Part shown: positions 35,759 to 46,505 of the stretch, piece by piece | How positions within the stretch are numbered: position 1 is the stretch's first letter | Layout: each line of letters opens with the position of its first letter | NCBI GenBank assembly: GCA_034440575.1 | Contig: JAOTOL010001636.1 | Location: 2,351,001-2,415,000, forward strand | Direction of reading: 5' to 3' | From: Imbricaverruca yamaguchii | Taxonomy: Eukaryota; Arthropoda; Thecostraca; Neoverrucidae | Length of the DNA stretch: 64,000 nucleotides | Position numbers and translations under genes: made by a program | The notes under the pieces: generated by a model | The model's input: the letters and a program-made list of their open reading frames with translations, nothing else | Database searches by the model: none | What the model was told of the DNA's origin: nothing

Positions 35759-36322
35759 CTGTCAGACCGGCCACCGACGGGTCAGTCGGTGTTGTGGGGC
35801 AGCGGAGGGCATGCGAGGCAGTGCGGGTGCGAATAGGGGAGAGAATGAACAGGATGGACTGGAGGCAAGGTAAATCTGAAGAGAGAGAGTTCTTGTGTAG
35901 AACAGCTTAATCTGGTTAATATCAGGCAATCAGCTATGATACAGTCCACGGCTTCACTAATTGGCAGCAACCGTTTGACGTGTTATAACAGCAACCACCC
36001 ATTCAGCATTAGTAAATACAACCAAGCAGGTTTCTTTACCATCGTGCAGAAAGCTGGCTCAATACATGACAAGCAGAATACGACGCAAAGTACCAAGCTA
36101 ACCCCAGCTTAAACAGCCAACGGATAAAATGATCAAGACCCGAACATCTTCTCAGACCAAAATCATAGGCGACAACGTTGAAGGAAACATTACAACCCCA
36201 TTAACTTGCAAAATCTGAGCATGAAAGAGTTCCAATGCAGATGTTCTGAAATACCATACACGATGGTTTCATAGAAATTCGCAGGGGTAACACAAATAGA
36301 AAACCTGCCAACGAAAACCAAG
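35759..36322. other. polychaetoid intron 9, left part
   Basis: Unique sequence up to the 13-bp duplication (36310-36322) of the hairpin element. Confidence 0.5.
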
Positions 36323-36552
36323 TTTAATACAACGAAGAATGGCTCTTAAGTGCTCCTGGGTTTTAGACATTGCGTGAGAAGAAATATACGACCTTCAATA
36401 TACCAGGAGGTGCTGAGTTTACATCAAAAGTAACGTTAGGATTATGCTATATTACTCAAATAGTAGAGTAATATAGCATAATCCCTAACGTTACTTTTGA
36501 TGTAAACTCAGCACCTCCTGGTATATTGAAGGTCGTATATTTCTTCTCACGC
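36323..36552 (-). mobile_element. Hairpin element copy 1 (230 bp, 13-bp TSD)
   Basis: The direct repeats aacgaaaaccaag at 36310-36322 and 36553-36565 are exact. From 36372 to 36552 the two halves are near-perfect inverted copies, with arms of about 85 bp from gcgtgag to ctcacgc and a very short loop around 36455-36463. About 49 bp to the left (tacaacgaagaatggctctt and following) is unpaired and forms one element end. No coding capacity. Confidence 0.93.
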
Positions 36553-36565
36553 AACGAAAACCAAG

Positions 36566-37384
36566 CATATTCGCAGAACAACGAAAAAGGGCAGCGTTGC
36601 GTGCCAGGAGTGTTATTTGAGACTCCCATCTGGCACTACAACATTCACAACATTGTTCTGTGACAACTGATATTCGGTTAAAAAACATCTGGAGAGACGC
36701 TCAGGCATTCTTGATCTAGATAGGAAATAACCGCAAAAATATCAACTGCGAGAACAAATTGCTGACATGTTGCTATTGTTGGGCACAATGGTCATAGCGT
36801 CCTGTGCCACGCCAGTAGCCACGTCGGTAATATTACTGGAAGGCACAATTCTTCTTTTTCAGATTTGACATTGAATCATGCGAGCAGAATTTATCAGCAG
36901 ATAACCATTAGTATCCGACATAAATTATAATCCTCCTTGACCAAACACAGGACGTGCAAGGCTCCTACGACCAAATGCAGAATAGAACCAGGGATTGTAA
37001 GGATGCTACTGGCATGATTACATGTAGCATGAAACCCGAAGGAACATTCCTTAAAGATACAGAAGATAACTTAACCTTACCTAAAGATAACTTAATTTTG
37101 CTTTTTTAACTTGCTAGGCTTCAAATGGCTAGCAACATGCAGAGGAACAACGACATGCGGCCCCTCCCCTAAAAACAAGTCATGGAATAACTGACTAAAA
37201 ACATTGGATACAGAACCGGAAACGTAACCCATGTCAGCTCATTCTAGGGAAGATGCCATGAAATATGCAAGCAGTTCAAGGCACGTCGAACCTTCCCCGT
37301 CGAAAGTTCCAATTGGGTGCTGATGCTGTCACTGCAAACGGTGGAAATGGAATACAGCATCCACGCAGCAGCAAACACCTCGGG
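36566..37384. other. polychaetoid intron 9, middle part
   Basis: Unique sequence; no feature recognised. Confidence 0.5.
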
Positions 37385-37500
37385 AATCATGCCCAACAGG
37401 CAGACAGTGAAGGTAACGGCTCCGGAAACCATGCCCAACAGGCAGGCAGTGAAGGTAACGGCTCCGGAAACCAGGCACAACAGGCAGGCAACTGAGGTAC
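37385..37500. repeat. 42-bp repeat, three copies
   Basis: Three tandem copies of gcccaacaggcagacagtga followed by aggtaacggctccggaaacc, in polychaetoid intron 9. Confidence 0.9.
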
Positions 37501-37953
37501 CGGCGGGCGGCCGGAGAGTGCAGAAGCCAGGCAGACAGGCGGGAGGGGACACCAGGGACGGGCCACTCACTGATGTAGTTATCCTGGTATTGTAACACAG
37601 GGTGGTCGGCTAGGTCTGGAAGAGAACGGCCGCGCGTCACCGGCAGCACCGCGCTACCACTACCACCACTACACCGTGATTACGGACTCGGGTCTGCGAG
37701 GTGGCTACCGTCGCGACTCGAGCACGCGCGCCGGCAAACACGGCAACGGAGCCTCGTAGATGAAAAACAGGTTGAGTTAGTGATATTGTACAGACGATAA
37801 ATTTGTACCAGAGTGCCACCGTTAATGTGCTATCATATCTGAAATATTCAGCCCAGAAAACATTCCAGGTGGATGTTTTAGATTGGGTGCGCACGGTCGA
37901 GTCGAGAGATGCAATGAATGAGCGACACCATAAAAACAGCAAACAGAAATTAA

Positions 37954-38248
37954 TACAACGAAGAATGGCCCTTAAGTGCTCCTGGGTTTTAGACATTGCG
38001 TGAGACGAAATGTACGACCCTCAATATACCAGGAGGTGCTGGATTTACACCAAAAGTAGCGTTAGGGATTATGCTATATTACTCAACGTTTCGGCCAGGG
38101 GCCATCGTCAGGGGAGACGATAACGACGATGACTCCTGACGATGGACCCTGGCCGAAACGCTGAGTAATATAGCATAATCCCTAACGCTACTTTTGATGT
38201 GAACTCAGCACCTCCTGGTATATTGAGGGTCGTACATTTCGTCTCACG
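37954..38248 (-). mobile_element. Hairpin element copy 2 (295 bp, 13-bp TSD, Penelope-like loop)
   Basis: Exact direct repeats aaacagaaattaa lie at 37941-37953 and 38249-38261. The inverted arms run from 37998 to about 38113 and from about 38133 to 38248. The inner ends contain gtttcggccagg...ccatcgtcagg and its mirror cctgacgatgg...ggccgaaac, sequences common at the ends of Penelope-like elements. An unpaired 44-bp end matches copy 1. This is the longest of the three copies. Confidence 0.94.
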
Positions 38249-38867
38249 AAACAGAAATTAAAGAACTTTTGGTAATATAGTTACATATCCACAACGATTA
38301 CATATCCACAATTAGCATGTCATGCGAATTCACATCTGGTCAGTGAAAACGTTCCATTCATATATTAATCCGCACAGAAGTACCTGAATGTACCATTTAA
38401 TTAACCAATGCCTGCAAATCAGGGTGGAAGGAAAACAAAACTTCTCCTGTCGCATTCGAATGTTACGCTTGCTGCATATCGGGACAACGCCAAGAGTTCC
38501 AACGAATACGAAAACACATCTTGTTTTGCTCCACAGTTTCCACACATTATTCGAACTGGCAACAATATTGAGAACTCCGCAACAACACGACAATTCGCTC
38601 ATTTGCTAGCACGAAAACGTACTCTCCCGACAAAGTTCTGGAGAAGTTGCACGAAGGACTAAACTCCAGAAATCCGAATTCTTCAGCTAATTTCCAACTT
38701 CGTTTCTGCTACGTTCTCAGTCCCAATACACCCTGAAAGCCTCCACAAAAAAACAATCAACGTGACTTGACATCGACAAAAGGCGACGGCTGCGTTCGTG
38801 TCCGACGTTCCAGTCAGCGGCGGTGGGACAGCCACCGCACACGTCGGGGGAGTGGAGGCCGACTTAC

Positions 38868-39209
38868 GCGGTGCGGCCACCTTGTCGGGCATCTCCTTGA
38901 GCAGCTGCTCCCTGGTGATGTCGGCCACGGCTCCGAACAGCACCACGGGACGCACGAAGCCGCAGCCGCGCAACACCACGCGCTCGTACGCCGGGAACTT
39001 GGAGACGCAGTCGGAGAACACCACGTCCTCCCAGTGGTCCTTGCCGAGCGACTTGGAGCGCCGCTGCCGGCGCCGCCGACTGAAGAAGCGACTGCGTGTC
39101 TCCGTGCTCGTGTGCTCCTTCTTGGCGGCGTTGAACTGGGCGGTGGCCAGCTCCTCGGCGCGTGATTTGTTGGGAATCACGCCCTTCTGGGTCTCCTCGT
39201 TGTTGCGAC
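38868..39209 (-). CDS. pyd: polychaetoid exon 9: SH3 end, hinge and start of guanylate-kinase-like domain
   Basis: The acceptor is aatgttgcag|GT at 39210/39209, completing Gly with exon 8. The frame reads RNNEETQKGVIPNKSRAEEL, ATAQFNAAKKEHTSTETRSR, a basic run FFSRRRRQRRSKSLGKDHWE, then KFPAYERVVLRGCGFVRPVV, LFGAVADITREQLLKEMPDK. The nucleotide-binding loop of true guanylate kinases is replaced by FGAVAD, so the domain should be catalytically inactive as in all ZO proteins. The donor is CCGC|gtaagt at 38868/38867 (phase 1). Confidence 0.97.
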
Positions 39210-39227
39210 CTGCAACATTGGTGACGG

Positions 39228-39285
39228 CTGCGTTATGACCACGACATGGCCAGAGCAGTCGAAGCGCCCGAAAGCCCAAATAACT
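39228..39285 (+). mobile_element. Micro-retroposon copy d (58 bp)
   Basis: Exact 14-bp duplications aacattggtgacgg at 39214-39227 and 39286-39299 flank the insert, which ends gcgcccgaaagcccaaataact. It lies only 4-18 bp beyond the exon 9 acceptor, so it replaced the sequence where the branch point and pyrimidine tract would be. Confidence 0.88.
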
Positions 39286-39299
39286 AACATTGGTGACGG

Positions 39300-40030
39300 A
39301 CCGTGAGTGAAGGAAGGCAAGTGTGGCTGTTACACTTGTCTAACATGGACTACTGTACCGCATACATGGCAGCACAATGATACGAGGCCAGAGAGGGGCA
39401 GGATGGCGACAACATACACATGACAGGGGTAGCTCAGATGCGTGCTGGACCACAGCGATCACTTGCGCCGCCCAAAAAGCGAGTGGGCTTCGTAAGTACG
39501 TATAAGGCAGATGTATATTTACGTTAAGAGAGTCCTTCTGAGGCGAGGTCTGGACGGGGGTACATCTCGCGGATGCTTGGCATTTTTAGTTTTACTTTGC
39601 TACACAAGGTAAGTCGTAATCGGGGTGGGGGAGAGGTGACGAAAAAGTTGATTTTGTCGGAGTGCCGGCATTAGCCTACTCTTGTCGAAGAGCACCGAGG
39701 GGCATTTACCGTGCGAATGAGTGTAATTGTCCACACAGTCTATCACGCCGGTTGTTATCAGTTGGTTAGTAGCAACATACTTTCATGAAGGGTTGGTGAG
39801 GCCAGCACGGTGTTTTGCAATTCGGTTCATCGACGTGAGCTGTACCTCTGGATAGCCGTTTTACGTTGTGAATTGCAAAGCAAATCGGCCCATGTAAGTC
39901 CGATTCCATTCGCACACAGGCGACAGGAGCCAAATGATATGGCAGATATAATGAGCACGTTGACAGCCACAGCAGCTGTCAGCATGCTGCGCAGCTGTTT
40001 GCTTCACCTGCCACAGCACTCAAGCTGACC
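39300..40030. other. polychaetoid intron 8, unique part
   Basis: No feature recognised. Confidence 0.5.
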
Positions 40031-40034
40031 AGCG

Positions 40035-40945
40035 CACAGCCGAGCCTGCCGCCCCTGTGGTATAGCCGAGCCTGCTGCCCCTGTGGTACAGCCGAGCCTG
40101 CTGCCCCTGTGGCACAGCCGAGCCTGCTGCCCCTGTGGTATAGCCGAGCCTGCTGCCCCTGTGGCACAGCCGAGCCTGCTGCCCCTGTGGTATAGCCGAG
40201 CCTGCTGCCCCTGTGGTACAGCCGAGCCTGCTGCCCCTGTGGTATAGCCGATGTTAAGCCGAGCCTGCTGCCCCTGTGGTACAGCCGAGCCTGCCGCCCC
40301 TGTGGTATAGCCGAGCCGCGCCTGTGGTATAGCCGAGCCTGCCGCCCCTGTGGTATAGCCGAGCCTGCTGCCCCTGTGGTATAGCCGAGCCTGCTGCTTA
40401 AGGGTGCCCTGTGGTACAGCCGAGCCTGCTGCCCCTGTGTGGTATAGCCGAGCCTGCTGCCCCTGTGGTATAGCCGAGCCTGCTGCCCCTGTGGTATAGC
40501 GAGCCTGCTGCCCCTGTGGTACAGCCGAGCCTGCTGCCCCTGTGGTATAGCCGAGCCTGCTGCCCCTGTGGTACAGCCGAGCCTGCTGCCCCTGTGGTAT
40601 AGCCGAGCCTGCTGCCCCTGTGGTATAGCCGAGCCTGCTGCCCCTGTGGTACAGCCGAGCCTGCTGCCCCTGTGGTACAGCCGAGCCTGCCGCCCCTGTG
40701 GTACAGCCGAGCCTGCTGCCCCTGTGGTACAGCCGAGCCTGCTGCCCCTGTGGTATAGCCGAGCCTGCTGCCCCTGTGGTATAGCCGAGCCTGCTGCCCC
40801 TGTGGCACAGCCGAGCCTGCTGCCCCTGTGGTACAGCCGAGCCTGCTGCCCCTGTGGCACAGCCGAGCCTGCTGCCCCTGTGGTATAGCCGAGCCTGCTG
40901 CCCCTGTGGTACAGCCGAGCCTGCTGCCCCTGTGGCACAGCCAGT
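40035..40945. repeat. 26-bp minisatellite, about 34 copies
   Basis: The unit is cctgctgcccctgtggtata plus gccgag, with tata/taca/caca variants and a few indel copies (40250, 40310, 40395). All long open frames here come from the repeat. Confidence 0.98.
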
Positions 40946-41221
40946 CTGGCACTCCAAACACAACGGCCGCCATCAAACGGTCCGCTCCCAAACCCGATCC
41001 AATCAACTCCACCGCTCATCCAAACTGATCCCCGCGACCGACCATGTCAACAGGCCTCTCCTCACATCCAAACCCAATTAGCGTGCCATCCCTCTGCATC
41101 CGAATCAACAATTTCAGACTTCGGGCTCCTCCAATAAACCCGTCCCACGCGGGATGTTCGCGTGCACATTGCGATGCGGTGACCGCCACTCTCCTCAAGT
41201 GGAGGTACGCCGAGAACAGGG

Positions 41222-41461
41222 ACTCACCTGTCCTGAATACCTGCCAGGCCGGGGACTCACCTATCCTGAACACCTGCCAGGCCTCGGGGACTCACCTATC
41301 CTGAACACCTGCCAGGCCTGGGACTCACCCATCCTGAACACCTGCCAGGCCTGGGGACTCACCTATCCTGAACACCTGCCAGGCCTGGGGGTCACGTATC
41401 CTGAACACCTGCGAGACCGGGGACTCACCTATCCTGAACACCTGCCAGACTGGGGACTCAC
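41222..41461. repeat. SH3-exon-edge array: seven extra copies of exon 8 end plus donor
   Basis: Units of 33-36 bp read on the minus strand as TGGCAGGTGTTCAGGATAGG then tgagtcc, a copy of the last 20 or so coding bases of exon 8 and its splice donor. Seven copies follow the genuine junction at 41462; six keep the gtgag donor and one has gtgac. Confidence 0.95.
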
Positions 41462-41583
41462 CCATCCTGAACACCTGCCAGGCACCAACTACGCCCATGT
41501 TCAGTGTGTCGACCACGTGGAAAATATCGCCCTTCCGGAAACTCAACTCATTCTTGTTGGTCTGCTCATAGTTGAAATGCGTC
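41462..41583 (-). CDS. pyd: polychaetoid exon 8: SH3 domain
   Basis: The acceptor is ctctttcag|G at 41584/41583. The frame reads THFNYEQTNKNELSFRKGDI, FHVVDTLNMGVVGAWQVFRM and the first base of a Gly codon at the donor ATGG|gtgagt (41462/41461). FNYE...LSF.KGD.F.VVDTL is the ZO SH3 signature. Phase 2 in, 1 out; 122 bp fits. The last 20 coding bases are the source of the adjacent array. Confidence 0.96.
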
Positions 41584-42669
41584 CTGAAAGAGTGCAACAT
41601 GTTGGATAAGTTTCTGCAGAGCAATACAAGCATGATTGATAAGCAGTGCCTAGTGATAATTAGAAATGCAACATGACACGTGAAATCTGGGACTGATTGC
41701 ATATCTCCATACAAGGGAGCAACACGTGGAATACAGCAGATGAACATCGGCACCGGAGATTCCACTTTTGAGAAGCAAATTTAACCGGGGACTGCACCGC
41801 CCCAGCAAATAGGGGTGTAGGATCGGCCCATGGACCGGACTTAAAAAATAAACTAGAACCACACAGGCCCAGCAAGGCTGGGTTCAGGCCTAGCTCATGG
41901 ACCGAGCCCATCACATTTGGAATGACTTTTGAAACAACAGCTTAAGTGTAAACAAAAATTGAGAATAAGTAATGTGTTGCACATAAGTAACAACTCAGTA
42001 CTCAGTCTGATAACATAAGTAAAACAAACTTGTATGTAGCATACACATGCAGCAAAACATACACAAACACACATATAGCACGAACTATGCACATATTGGA
42101 TCACTCTTCAATCTGGCAAGTTAACCAGCCTGTGATGACGTTGACCGGAAATAGACCACCCTATCGTGGCCTTGGGCAGTAAAACACCGCCGGTCTTTTT
42201 TTCCAAATTGCCAGGCTGGTCCCCGGTCTAAAAGCGTGGCATCTGTAATCGGCACACATTCCGCCACAAACAGAGAACCAGTCAGCAGAGCAGGAACACG
42301 AGCTGAATTCGTCGACTAAACCGCCTGTGACGTGTGGCATCCAATATTCAGACCGGCACGTGATTGCCAACCTCCCAATTTGCAGCCTTCAGGATGAAAA
42401 CGTTCATCACCGTGGTGCAGGCAACTCACAGCCACACAATCGTTGGGCCAGCCGACGGCTACACTGTCCGCCCAGACGGAGCGGACCGAGTCGGGCGGCT
42501 GCACAAGCTGTGAAGACGTCACTCACCGCCGACAGCAACTGCTGCCCAGCTAACCTGACGAGCTTCGGCTGCGCGCCCAAGCTAGCCGAACTTTTTCAGT
42601 CACTTGAATGGATTTCTGTCCCTGGAAATTGAGTTTCTTCACCTCGTTACATCTATTTCAGCACCAGGA
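41584..42669. other. polychaetoid intron 7, right of exon 8
   Basis: Unique sequence. Open frames on the minus strand near 41650-41914 and 42161-42522 show no recognisable similarity. Confidence 0.45.
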
Positions 42670-42734
42670 TGTGGTGGTGGATTGGGAGTTTAGGGGCGCG
42701 TCGATATCTAGGGCCATTTTGCGCCCATAACTGA
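42670..42734 (-). mobile_element. Micro-retroposon copy e (65 bp)
   Basis: The exact 12-bp duplications tcagcaccagga lie at 42658-42669 and 42735-42746. On the minus strand GGGCGCaaaatggccctaga...GCGCCCctaaact shows the family's 6-bp stem, and the tail is aatccaccaccaca. Confidence 0.86.
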
Positions 42735-42856
42735 TCAGCACCAGGACGGGTGGGGGTGCGGGTGGGGGTGGAGGTAGGGGCGCTCACCGTGCGGGTTGAG
42801 CCGCACAGTTGACATGTGAAAAGGAGTCCTGATTTACTTAGCGACCATGACCTTAC

Positions 42857-43008
42857 CTAATGTAGAACGAGTCGCCATGCTGCGTGGCCATGATCTGTTC
42901 GTACTCGTCGTTGCGGTGTTGCACGATCAGGTCGATCTGGTCCTGCAAACTGAGCAGGAACAGCACCGCCTCCTCCCGCGTCACGCCCTTCATCTCCATG
43001 CCGTTCAC
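42857..43008 (-). CDS. pyd: polychaetoid exon 7: second half of PDZ3
   Basis: The acceptor is ctctcgtcag|GTG at 43009/43008 (phase 0). The frame reads VNGMEMKGVTREEAVLFLLS, LQDQIDLIVQHRNDEYEQIM, ATQHGDSFYI plus AG at the donor ATTAG|gtaagg. VNGMEMKGVTREEAVLFLLS is near-identical to arthropod polychaetoid PDZ3. Confidence 0.97.
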
Positions 43009-43890
43009 CTGACGAGAGCTCGTCAGTCAGCCGGTGGTGGATCAGACGGGAACTGCAACCGCTGCAAGTCCCATGCTAAAAGTTGAAATTATTTGAGGGA
43101 TGGGACAGTCTTCTCAAATGTATACAAATCGACACACATACGAGTATATCATATTTGGAGCCGCCATAAACCCAAAATAATTAACGAGTCCATAACATTT
43201 AAGGAAAAGTGGCATTCGCTCCCTTGCCTGAACTGCATGTCACAGCAAACCAAATACAAAACCGCACGGCACGTGTATTTACTCAATCACAACAGCTTGC
43301 ATCACGCGCTGAGATTTTCATGTGCGAGAACTGTGACGACGTTAGCGGCAACGAGGCAGAGCAGCGGAGATGAGACTGGATATGATATTTATAGGGAAAA
43401 CCCTTGTATTTTCATTGTTTCAATCGTTAGAGAATTGGTGTATCTTTCTAAAGATTGAAAACGAAAGTTTCAATTGACTAGGAGTCACGCAATGTCACGA
43501 AGTAAAAGATCATGATGTATTCCAAAATTACACATCTTTAGCAGATACTATCACTATTGCATTCCTTGGGTTTCTGCCGAAAAAGAAGTGTATCAGAAAG
43601 ATAATTTATGCCTGATGGTGTATGGCATACCTGCCGTCGAAAAGCGTCACTTTAACTCAAAGCCCGTCCATCGGATAGGCCTACAAACCGCATGTGCGAT
43701 TCGCAGCACCTAGCACCAAATTACCCTATCAGCGAGTTCTCATCCAAATCTGAACGACGAGGGTGTCATTTGGGCTATCTCACTGGTCGATACGTCGTGG
43801 AGTGCCGAAGGTAGGATTGCCCTGTGGCAGGCGGAAATTCATCTATGATGAAGCCATCGGCTTTGGAATTTTCTCAGTCCACCTCATTTA
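43009..43890. other. polychaetoid intron 6, unique part
   Basis: No feature recognised. Confidence 0.5.
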
Positions 43891-43896
43891 TAACGT

Positions 43897-43897
<1 letters not shown>

Positions 43898-43991
<94 letters not shown>

Positions 43992-44021
43992 ATACATATA
44001 CATATATATACATATATATAC
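43898..44021. repeat. (AT)n microsatellite with ATAC interruptions
   Basis: About 75 bp of pure AT followed by tatacatatacatat-type interruptions, in intron 6, about 165 bp from exon 6. Confidence 0.98.
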
Positions 44022-44183
44022 ATTGTTTTTTCTTGCACAGTAAATATTCCAAAAGATCCAGGAGGGTCCTAAATCCTCGCAACGCATGATTTCATGAGTG
44101 CTGTATTACCACCAAGTGCAGCCTCTGGCCCGCTCGCGGATGCCTGGACACGGACGAGCGTGCGCGCGACTGCGGGACGGTAC

Positions 44184-44334
44184 CTTGATGATCTTGTCGG
44201 CCGGCTGCAGGCCCTGGACGGCGGCAGGTGAGCCGGTCTGCACCGCCGTCACGAAGATGCCCGTCTCGTTACCGCCGGTCAGACGGATGCCCACCGAGCC
44301 CTCCTTTTGGAAGCTCACGAAGCGCGGGTCCGGC
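44184..44334 (-). CDS. pyd: polychaetoid exon 6: first half of PDZ3
   Basis: The acceptor is gtccctgtag|G at 44335/44334. The frame reads [50 protein letters not shown] at the donor AAG|gtaccg. [16 protein letters not shown] is the carboxylate-binding loop and first strands of ZO PDZ3. Phase 2 in, 0 out. Confidence 0.97.
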
Positions 44335-44349
44335 CTACAGGGACACCAC

Positions 44350-45450
44350 ACAGTCAGCGGACAGCCACCCGGCCGGTCTGTAGTCAGACGACAGCCACCC
44401 GGCGGGCCGCACACTGGAGCTGCCGCCGACCACCGGCCGGTCTGTAGTCAGACGACAGCCACCCGGCGGGCGCCGCCGACCACCGGCGGCCGTCGCGACA
44501 GCCACCGTACAGTGGAGCTGCCGCCGACCACCGGCCGGTCTGTAGTCAGCGACCAGCGGGCCGTACACTGTACAGTGGAGCTGCCGCCGACCACCGGCCG
44601 GTCTGTAGTCAGACGACAGCCACCCGCGGGCCGCACTGTACATGGAGCTGCCGCCGACCACCGGCCGGTCTGTAGTCAGACGACAGCCACCCGGCGGACC
44701 TGTACAGTGGAGCTGCCGCCGACCACCGGCCGGTCTGTAGTCAGACGACAGCCACCCGGCGGGCCGCACACTGGAGCTGCCGCCGACCACCGGCCGGTCT
44801 GTAGTCAGACGACAGCCACCCGGCGGGCCGTACACTGGAGCTGCCGCCGACCACCGGCCGGTCTGTAGTCAGACGACAGCCACCCGGCGGGCCGTACACT
44901 GTACAGTGGAGCTGCCGCCGACCACCGGCCGGTCTGTAGTCAGACGACAGCCACCCGGCGGGCCGTACACTGTACAGTGGAGCTGCCGCCGACCACCGGC
45001 CGGTCTGTAGTCAGACGACAGCCACCCGGCGGGCCGTACACTGTACACTGGAGCTGCCGCCGACCACCGGCCGGTCTGTAGTCAGACGACAGCCACCCAG
45101 CGGGCTATACACCGGAGCTGCCGCCGACCACCGGCCGGTCTGTAGTCAGACGACAGCCACCCGGCGGGCCGTACACTGTACACTGGAGCTGCCGCCGACC
45201 ACCGGCCGGTCTGTAGTCAGACGACAGCCACCCGGCGGGCCGTACACTGTACAGTGGAGCTGCCGCCGACCACCGGCCGGTCTGTAGTCAGACGACAGCC
45301 ACCCGGCGGGCTGTACACTGGAGCTGCCGCCGACCACCGGCCGGTCTGTAGTCAGACGACAGCCACCCGGCGGGCTGTACACTGGAGCTGCCGCCGACCA
45401 CCGGCCGGTCTGTAGTCAGACGACAGCCACCCGGCGGGCTGTACACTGGC
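44350..45450. repeat. 63-71 bp minisatellite beside the exon 6 acceptor
   Basis: The unit includes cggccggtctgtagtcagac, gacagccacccggcgggccg, tacactgtacagtggagctg and ccgccgaccac. About 16 copies lie on the intron side of exon 6. The nearest copy starts about 15 bp from the acceptor. On the minus strand each unit carries gtctgactacag|accggccgg, acceptor-like sequence resembling the real ctgtag|GCCGGACC. Confidence 0.96.
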
Positions 45451-45836
45451 TTCACCAGTGGGACGTGATCGGCACGAGCAACATCTGATGAAGTTTTTAC
45501 CAGCGACATGTGGCGAGCACGAACAACACCTGATGAGTTTTTACCAGCGGGACGTGGTTAGCACGAGCAACGTCTCATAAGTTTTTTTAAACACCCTTCG
45601 ATAAATACTCCTCTTCGAGTATTTAGGAGCCAGCCGCTACTAACACACTCATAAGGCAAACAACTATAACACTCACCAACTGATCACGCCTGCTGCCAGT
45701 AGTGTTTAAAGACATCAGCTAGGAGACATTCTACATTACCTGGCCTAATTCAGTCAATCACGCTGCTTGTTAATATGCTATGAACTCCACAATAGGAAGA
45801 TACAGATTAATAATAGCACGTCGGGTGCGGACTTAC

Positions 45837-45900
45837 ACGCTGCTTTTCGCTTTCGGTGACTGGAGGGCGTAGTTCGACTGTCTTCGGGTGTCGTAGATAT
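45837..45900 (-). CDS. pyd: polychaetoid exon 5 (PDZ2-PDZ3 linker)
   Basis: The acceptor is atttttgcag|AT at 45901/45900 and the donor is AGCGT|gtaagt at 45837/45836. The frame fixed by exon 6 reads IYDTRRQSNYALQSPKAKSS. It needs a phase-1 partner upstream. Exon 3 supplies that (giving Asp at the junction), while exon 4 does not. YDTRRQ is typical of the ZO linker. Confidence 0.86.
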
Positions 45901-46155
45901 CTGCAAAAATACGTGTTTTAAGGTCGTTAGCTATGTGTTGTGCACGAATGCCGAATATGACACCATGCCAAGTACACCAGTCATTGGTTGCCCTATACTT
46001 TGTTAACTAGTGCTCGTGACGATAAAATAGTTGAAGTGACGAAAAACGACACACGTGTTCAGCCAAAACATGCCCGGTGGGAACCGCCGTTCCCCACAGC
46101 TGCGATATGCGCCGCTGCAGACCATAGGCTGGCATGCCATTTCGTGCCAGCCACG
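45901..46155. other. polychaetoid intron 4, left part
   Basis: Unique sequence, nothing recognised. Confidence 0.4.
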
Positions 46156-46159
46156 TATG

Positions 46160-46505
46160 TGTCGACGACACACAACAGCTGGCGAGCGAACAGCGCACGT
46201 CGTGGCGTCTGCTGCCGTGTCGGGGGGGGGGGAAACTACAGCGAACAGCGCGCGCGTCGTGCGTCTGCTGCCGTGTCGGCACGGGTGGGGACCACCACCT
46301 CAACAGCTGACGAGCGGACAGCGCACGTCGTGGCGTCTGCTGCCGTGTCGGCACGGGTGGGGACCACCACCTCAACAGCTGACGAGCGGACAGCGCACGT
46401 CGTGGTGGGCCGTTGGCACGGACCACCACCTCAACAGCTGACGAGCGGACAGCGCACGTCGTGGCGTCTGCTGCCGTGTCGGCACGGGTGGGGACCACCA
46501 CCTCG
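46160..46505. repeat. 72-bp minisatellite, about five copies
   Basis: The unit is gtcgtggcgtctgctgccgt, gtcggcacgggtggggacca, ccacctcaacagctgacgag, cggacagcgcac; some copies are shortened. It lies in polychaetoid intron 4. Confidence 0.95.

Noticed and set aside
39979..41019. 346-codon AGSAVPQGQQARLYHRGSRL-type frame
   Set aside because: A 26-bp minisatellite product in a polychaetoid intron; no start context or splice logic.
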